64,000 nt of DNA. It comes from Isoetes taiwanensis. Lineage: Eukaryota > Streptophyta > Lycopodiopsida > Isoetales > Isoetaceae. Shown one piece after another: positions 57,953 to 64,000 of this stretch (the stretch's first letter is position 1; every line of letters begins with the position of its first letter). The notes under the pieces were generated by a model. It did not search any database, had not been told where the DNA came from, and was given only the letters and a program-made list of their open reading frames with translations. The stretch lies in contig JAJEKV010000047.1 in NCBI GenBank assembly GCA_021234155.1, positions 11,160,201-11,224,200 of the forward strand. The letters run 5' to 3'. A program made the translations under genes and the position numbers.

Positions 57953-59095
57953 TGTGACACTTTCCTAATCCATATGATGCTCCCATCGTACAAATATGGA
58001 AAATTCCCCTCCCACGGTGATTACATCACCATGGAAAGGCCCACTGTCTAACTCGGACCACTTGGGATGGTCAAGTGTCCGGGTGAAGGACACAAAGGTG
58101 TCATTTGTCCCACGCCTTCTATGAGAATCCTATATAGCGGATGCATGCATACATGTTAGTACCTAGCAATCATACACAAAATAATATACCACCACGGAGG
58201 GTGGTCCATCCATCTTTCATATAAGTAACAATACAATGCCAATATAACATAAGAAATGCACCATAAATAAGGGTTCTACCCCGGGCTCAAATTCTAGGGG
58301 GTCAACTGACGGTCAAGGCCTCCGGATAACAACAGACAGAGGTATAACATGGCGTTGGCTGGCATAGAACTATAACGTTCCTAACCGACATGCCCTTAAC
58401 CAACTAGGCAAAACTATCTAGACATTTATGAATAGTCGCTTCTACCGATTTATGCCGGTGTCTCGGGAACGCGACACCAAGATCCACTCGAGCGGTCTCC
58501 CATGGGTTTATTACAATCTCTCTCACTAGAACTATGCTCGTCCTCGAGAATCACAAACCATAGACCACACCCTCCCATGGTGTCTAAGACCAAGTCATGA
58601 CCTACCATCCAACGGTATTTCGGGTCATACTTGCCCCCATGGAGACTCGAACTCGAGCCCCTCTGATACCAAATGTAATGTTCCTAACCGACATGCCCTT
58701 AACCAACTAGGCAAAACTGTCTAAACGTTTATGAATAGTCGCTTCTACCCATTTATGCGGTGTCTCGGGAACGCGACACCAAAATCCACTCGAGTGGTCT
58801 CCCATGGTTCTGTTACAAGAACAATGGCGGCCTCTCCTGTGCACACTTTGCAGATAGGCTGAAACATGCTATGGCGTGATTATAGCAATTAACTTATTAA
58901 CAATTTAGCATCATAACAAAAGCCCTTTTAAGTTAGCTCAAGTTGTCCCCTAATGACGCATGAGGGTCTAATTATACTCTGATGACGTGTCATAGTATTT
59001 ATGCATATATTGTACAAATACATGGAACGTCACATCAACATTTATTAAAAGCGCCCATCACCAGTATGAAACTTGGCAATCCTCACACCAAACGC
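57953..59095 (-). mobile_element. Old 5' LTR (minus) hosting a TRIM
   Basis: Ends at TGTGAC..(plus) next to a PBS-like sequence. Shared words with 51103-51650 establish the family. The stretch 58371-58822 is a later TRIM insertion; without it the sequence ggctggcat|agaac|aatggcgg.. lines up with the paralogous uninterrupted copy near 51495. The outer edge near 59095 is uncertain. Confidence 0.55.
58371..58817 (-). mobile_element. Complete TRIM retrotransposon, 447 bp
   Basis: Two near-identical direct repeats: 58674-58817 (144 bp, 5' LTR on the minus strand) and 58371-58515 (145 bp, 3' LTR). The 5' LTR starts TGTAACAG and ends ATTACA on the minus strand. Directly inside it is the PBS TGGTATCAGAG (58661-58671), complementary to initiator Met tRNA, and a GA-rich stretch precedes the 3' LTR. 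The 5-bp duplication AGAAC lies at 58366-58370 and 58818-58822. The internal region is only 158 bp and non-coding, which defines a terminal-repeat retrotransposon in miniature. Confidence 0.95.
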
Positions 59096-59219
59096 TGGCA
59101 TGTTCTTGCTTACCAACAAGTTTCCTTTCCATCAAATTATCTATATCTAGCATGACGTTGTTGTGCTCCATGTTGCTGCAAGCAAAGGAAGGAGCTATAC
59201 AGATGCAATGGGAAAATGC

Positions 59220-62053
59220 TGATACAGATCATGAGTTAGCCAGAAAACAAAGCTTAAACATGAAATCATTAACCATTCTAAATACCAGGCCTTAAGCCCA
59301 AAGCTCTCCACCCAACCGAGTCCAGGCTCTGCAAGAAATCGTTATCTTGCATTCCCAATCGCATCCAAGAACTTAATTCAAGCACAGATTCAACCGACTA
59401 AGATAGTAGGCAAGACAGAAGACTCTGCTCAAGATTCAACCGAAGACTCTAAATCTGAAATAAGAGAGACATATGCTTTTATAAGCACAGATCGTCCTTT
59501 TCCAGAATGACCTTTTTCCAGTTCAAGAATATCTTCACAAAGGTAAGCAATCATTTAATCAGGGTTTCGGCTAGAGATATCAGAGATTCGCCCTTTGGCA
59601 GGGCCGGATCTACCTTTTTATCTCCAGTTCCGGGAGATCAAGTATGATCTCGGGCTGCTTCTGTGGAATGGGTCCGCGACCCGTTATCCGCCATGCTCGT
59701 ATTTTAAATAAATTAACCAATGGTTCATTGCTTACGAAATTTATTGCCTACCATAGTCTAGATATCATAATTTAAGAACATAATCTAGGATCTAGACTTC
59801 CCTTGACAAACTAATCACGAATATTAAATCTGGATGCGTTGCCCCCGAGCACTACCATATCAATTCCTCCCCTTCCCGGGATTGATCGTCCTCGATCAAG
59901 GAATTATACGGCAAATTTAACACAACCAAGCCTATAGTTGCAACCCTAGTTGAATCCTCAACTAGAAATATCTACCACAACCAAATCCATGGTTGCAACC
60001 CTAGTTGATTTCTCAACTAGAAATATATACCACAACCAAATCCATGGTTGCAACTCTAGTTGATTTCTCAACTATAAATATATACCACAACCAAATCCAT
60101 GGTTGCAACCCTAGTTGATTTCTCAACTAGAAATATATACCACAACCAAATCCATGGTTGCAACCCTGATTGAGTCCACAATCAGAAATATTCAAGTCCA
60201 GCCCTTTAGGCTAAAAATTGCCTCAGTTCATTTAAAGGTCTTTCATTTCAATTCTATTAGAAATGGCCTCAATTCATTTAGAGGACTTAACACCTTTATA
60301 TATTTTCATAGATAAAGTTTTGCTGATATCTTGCAAAGTTCGCTCATACTCCTCCACAAGATGTTCATTTACATCGTAATGTCCATGCTCTGCGATAACT
60401 CAACAAACACTGTTAGACTAGCAAACCCATCCTAATTAACGTGGTTCCTCTGATTTGCTGTTTATGCCATTAACATGTCCTCCTTCAGACACGTATTTAA
60501 TCCACTAGTGACTCTATAGCTTTAAAATAAAATGGGTACGACCCTTTATTTCAGTAATACTGCAAGCAAAGTTCATTGCAAAAGCTTCAAAGATAAGAAC
60601 TGGAATAACTTATTGAGCAACATTAGAGCTAGTAGACCTGGCTTAATTGTTTTGGCTCCCTTGTTTACTAACTTGTCAATATATAGTTCTGACGTTATCA
60701 AGCTAGTTAGTCTGTTATAACTACGGTTTAAAAACTGGAATATTATCCTTAATAGATGCTTAGTTCAATAATTCCTTCATATTTAATTAATACTCAATCG
60801 CACTTTAAAGAAGCGGTTTAGCCCTAAAGCTAAGAAAACCAAGATGCAACACTTCGCTTCAAGATTAATTAACTTTCAGATAAATTTCTGTGCAGAGGTT
60901 TCCTCTCAAAGAAGTTGGGTAGGCCAAGTATTAATAACCCAAAACTCAAACCTTATTATCAACCCTCCAAGGCATCAAATAATTCTTAACAAAAAAACCT
61001 TCTTTTAAACAACAACGACATTTAGGGCTTTGAATTTCAAAAAGAAATTGTCTTGAAACATTCAGTGCAGGAAGAATACAGCCTCAAAGCGGCTCCTCTG
61101 CTCCAGAGACAGGCCAAAATCTAGCATAAGGGTTTGCATAATGGCTTAGGGTCAGCTTCGATTAGATCCGCAGGCATCATAAGGCTTGGAAAACAGTTTG
61201 CAGCCTACTCTTTTCAAGAGCCGGAAAGGTAAAATTGTATTCTAGTTTCTGTTTTCTACTACCATCTTAAGGAGAGCTGAATCTCATTTAGTAGCTAAGC
61301 ATGTAAATCCGTCCAGGGACAGTTCCAAACATTCTGTTCAAGCTTATCTATCCAGGTTAACACTACCCACAAGCTCCATGTGAAAGAAACGCAGCTCTGA
61401 TACCACTTGATACAGATCATGAGTTAGCCAGAAAACAAAGCTTATCATTAACCATTCTAAATACCAGGCCTTAAGCCCAAAGCTCTCCACCCAACCGAGT
61501 CCAGGCTCTGCAAGAAATTGTTATCTTGCATTCCCAATCGCATCCAAGAACTTAATTCAAGCACAGATTCAACTGACTAAGATAGTAGGCAAGACAGAAG
61601 ACTCTGCTCAAGATTCAACCGAAGACTCTAAATCTGAAAGAAGAGAGATAGATGCTTTTATAAGCACAGATCGGCCTTTTCCAGAATGACCTTTTTCCAG
61701 TTCAAGAATATCTTCACAAAGGTAAGCAATCATTTAATCAGGGTTTCGGCTAGAGATATCAGAGATTCGCCCTTTGGCAGGGCCGGATCTACCTTTTTAT
61801 CTCCAGTTCCGGGAGATCAAGTATGATCTCGGGCTGCTTTTGTGGAATGGGTCCACGACCCGTTATCCGCCATGCTCATATTTTAAATAAATTAACCAAT
61901 GGTTCATTGCTTACGAAATTTATTGCCTACCATAGTCTAGATATCATAATTTAAGAACATAATCTAGGATCTAGACTTCCCTTGACAAACTAATCACTAA
62001 TATTAAATCTGGATGCGTTGGCCTGAACCGCTCCCCCGAGCACCACCATATCA
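59220..62053 (-). mobile_element. Complete non-autonomous LTR retrotransposon, 2834 bp
   Basis: Two LTRs of 643 bp (59220-59862) and 646 bp (61408-62053), nearly identical apart from scattered substitutions, a short gap near the inner end (catgaaa) and a 13-bp insertion (ggcctgaaccgct) in the upstream one. LTRs run TG..CA. The 5-bp duplication AATGC lies at 59215-59219 and 62054-62058. On the minus strand the 5' LTR is followed after two bases by the PBS TGGTATCAGAGC (61394-61405), and the 3' LTR is preceded by a polypurine tract GGGAAGGGGAGGAAT. The 1.5-kb interior encodes no gag or pol motif, so mobilisation must be in trans. High LTR identity implies a recent insertion. Confidence 0.97.
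59921..60191. repeat. Five 55-bp tandem repeats in the LTR element interior
   Basis: Period is exactly 55 bp (starts at 59921, 59976, 60031, 60086, 60141). Each unit holds two inverted repeats: AACCAAATCCATGGTT and CTAGTTGATTTCTCAACTAG. The edge units differ with arm changes on both sides (the last has tgattgag..cacaatca). Confidence 0.95.
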
Positions 62054-62620
62054 AATGCCTTGGGGAGATCCACGAGTTCCAACCTAGTGGCAGAACTCTG
62101 CTCTTCTCCAGCTTCATGCCTTGGGAGGATTGATGAGTACCAAATCTGGCCTCTCCTCTAGTAAACGCACCCTAAACCTAAATAAAAAAGGAAAATTTTG
62201 AAAATGGGTATTCATGGAAGATTCGACAAACAGAATTACACGTTGTAAAAATTCTCCCTCTTTTTTTCTAGCTCATCCTTTTTCCTAAAAAGCCATAGTT
62301 TTGTTCAGGTAGCTTGTCCTTTTTCCTAAAAAGCCATAGTTTTGTTGGGGAGAGAACCTGTTAAATTTTTGCTAACCCGCCTTTTTTCGATTTTGCACAG
62401 TAGGTTATAATAGTTTTAGGGAATTTTCCGAACCAAGAACTGGACCAGCTATTATAGTGTACTCCACGGTCATAGTCTGTCGATGAGAAGCGGATGCGCC
62501 AGCTATCATAGTCTACACCACGGTCATAGTCTGCTAGTGAGAAGAGTCTGCTTGAAGTGTCGGTTATGCGAACAGGGTCTGGAACTCTGCCTCCTGTAAT
62601 TGAGCCACGAAAAACACCCT
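62054..62620. other. Flank between LTR element and Helitron, no gene
   Basis: Contains two short direct repeats: gtcctttttcctaaaaagccatagttttgtt (62274 and 62308 areas) and a pair around agctat(c/t)atagt..caccacggtcatagtctg / actccacggtcatagtctg near 62450 and 62510. No coding motif. Confidence 0.5.
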
Positions 62621-62630
62621 AACTTGATTT

Positions 62631-64000
62631 TCAAACTGAAATGGCAATCTTGAATCGGCAGGCACAAAGCACCGTGTCACCAACATGGGTTCCAGTTACT
62701 ATCTCTGTCTCAATGACATGTCTTCCCAGCTTTTGTGTAACCAATTGTGTTCCATTACAGTAATATATCATCTCTCCAGGGATAAGCGGCGCCACCTTCT
62801 TATTGATCCCATCTAGAAAATGGTTTAAAGGTGATAGTATATCACAATGTGTCCAAAAAGTCACTTCTTTCCACTTTTATTGGATATCAGGAAATATGTC
62901 TTGAATTAAATCATCCACATCATCTGGCCCAAGACATATATCCTACGGCAGATGCACTATATCAATGCCCTTCTCCAGAAGGTTGGTTCTCGCACATCTC
63001 CTATGCGTAATAAGTAGTTAGTAAATGTTTGCTATTCAAGCGTATCTAAATCCAATGCATTCATAATGCGCATGTTGATTGTCAGTCTATATTCTCTCAC
63101 ACTATCCCAGATATACGAAAATCTCACCAAATCATATCTTTTAATGTCCTATCCCACTGCCTCAAATATCCACTTATGCATCATTGGTGCCTCATCCCAT
63201 ACAATCAACTGACGTGCTCGAATAAGTCTTGCCAATTCTGGTTGCCTTGGAATGTTGCAGGTAGATAATTCGTGTGCCCGTATGGGTATTTTGAAACACA
63301 AATGAGTCATTCAACCACCTTGCCATAACACTGACACAATGCTAGAAGATACGACTACTAAAACAATTCAACCCCTGAGACGTACATATCCTAGGAGAGT
63401 ATGTTTTTTCGGTTCCCCTAGGACCATTCACAAAGAAGATCCCACCACCAGTCTTATCAATCACATGGTTGAGAACAACATCACGAACTATCCACTTTGG
63501 GTTGGCAGTCATAGTGATGAACAAATCTGGTCGGCGAAGCTCTCGAACAATTGCCATGTCATCTTGGTCATGTAATGTGCGCTTCCCATAAATGTTGCTG
63601 GTAGAATGACATGATGCCCAATGGGATTCCTATCGTGCCCAGTGGAATCCACAATACCACTATACAATTCACTATGTAGTTGAGCCTGATCTAGTTGCAC
63701 CCACCCCAATCTTGACTGCCACATCTTAGAAAATGTGGCACACATATACTCATGGAATAATCTCCCTGGGATATGCACATCTCCTATGCGTAATAAGTAA
63801 TTAGTAGATTTTTGCTATTCAAGCGTATCTAAATCCAATGAGTTCATAATGTGCATGTTGATTGTCAGTCTATATTCTCTCACACTATCCCAGATATACG
63901 AATGGTTTAGAGAAGCTTCTACAATTTGCACACATGAACCTTTAAAAACCACTGGTAGTATTTGTCAAAAATCCCCTCCCAATAGCATTGGAATCCCACC
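62631..64000 (-). mobile_element. Rearranged Helitron Rep/helicase remnant
   Basis: Minus strand from 64000 down. A helicase piece GGIPMLLGGDF-stop-QILPVVFK (motif III region) continues SYIWDSVREYRLTINM. Next come Helitron Rep N-terminal pieces (RLFHEYMCATFSKMWQSRLG, GHHVILPATFMGSAHYM, RRPDLFITMTANPKW). Directly after NPKW comes a PIF1-type Walker A region (GGGIFFVNGPRGTEKTY), then RQLIVWDEAPMMHKW (motif II), then a second SYIWDSVREYRLTINM and the C-terminal helicase region (VAPLIPGEMIYY, CNGTQLVTQKLGRHVIETEI). Large parts of both domains are missing, and one helicase segment is duplicated. It runs off the window. Confidence 0.85.

Noticed and set aside
59921-60191. CRISPR-like array
   Set aside because: The 55-bp units are contiguous tandem repeats without unique spacers, inside a eukaryotic LTR element.
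61380-61407. Ordinary coding start after the LTR
   Set aside because: The TGGTATCAGAGC here is the primer-binding site. No gag frame follows on the element strand.

Overview
This is a piece of plant nuclear genome. The gene models are eukaryotic: a three-exon gene of the plant CYSTM family, 5'UTR introns and canonical GT-AG splice sites. Almost everything else is transposable-element sequence of classes typical of land plants (Ty3, Ty1/copia, L1-like LINE, MULE, hAT, Tourist-like MITE, Helitron, TRIM). Low gene density, old frameshifted Ty3 elements and long unexplained intergenic tracts suggest a large-genome seed plant. A gymnosperm is my guess, and the sequence does not prove it.

Layout. 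1-2.3 kb: a LINE split by a 1.4-kb insertion with a 7-bp target duplication. 2.3-4.06 kb: an almost pure A/G satellite. 5.2-6.1 kb: an intact CYSTM gene (minus strand). 7.5-9.5 kb: a decayed MULE transposase (minus). 9.8-12.5 kb: GC-rich hairpins, an orphan exon, a 114-bp foldback and a minisatellite. 13-14.6 kb: LINE pieces and a perfect (CA)110 tract. 17-19.1 kb: LINE reverse transcriptase (minus). 19.1-23.4 kb: a Ty3 element (plus) that carries an archaeal-type RNase H upstream of its RT, plus a degenerate native RNase H after it; its integrase is broken by a LINE. 24.6-25.4 kb: a non-autonomous hAT with a perfect 8-bp target duplication. 25.5-26.9 kb: a copia remnant. 27-33 kb: a second Ty3 element (minus) whose gag is split by a 2.3-kb insertion. 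36-37 kb: a probable gene for a small Cys/His-rich protein. 38.6-41.4 kb: coding-like material of unknown identity containing a MITE. 46.4-48.7 kb: a multi-exon gene of unknown function (minus). 51-59 kb: old LTR-type repeats and weak ~580-bp repeats. 58.4-58.8 kb: a complete TRIM. 59.2-62.05 kb: a complete, young, non-autonomous LTR retrotransposon. 62.6-64 kb: a rearranged Helitron Rep/helicase.

How it fits together. Only three loci look like functional host genes: CYSTM, the Cys/His-rich protein and the 46.4-48.7 kb gene. No operon-like grouping or pathway is visible. The informative content is the nested insertion history, several steps of which can be fixed to the base from target-site duplications and from reading frames or paralogous copies that resume across the insertions.
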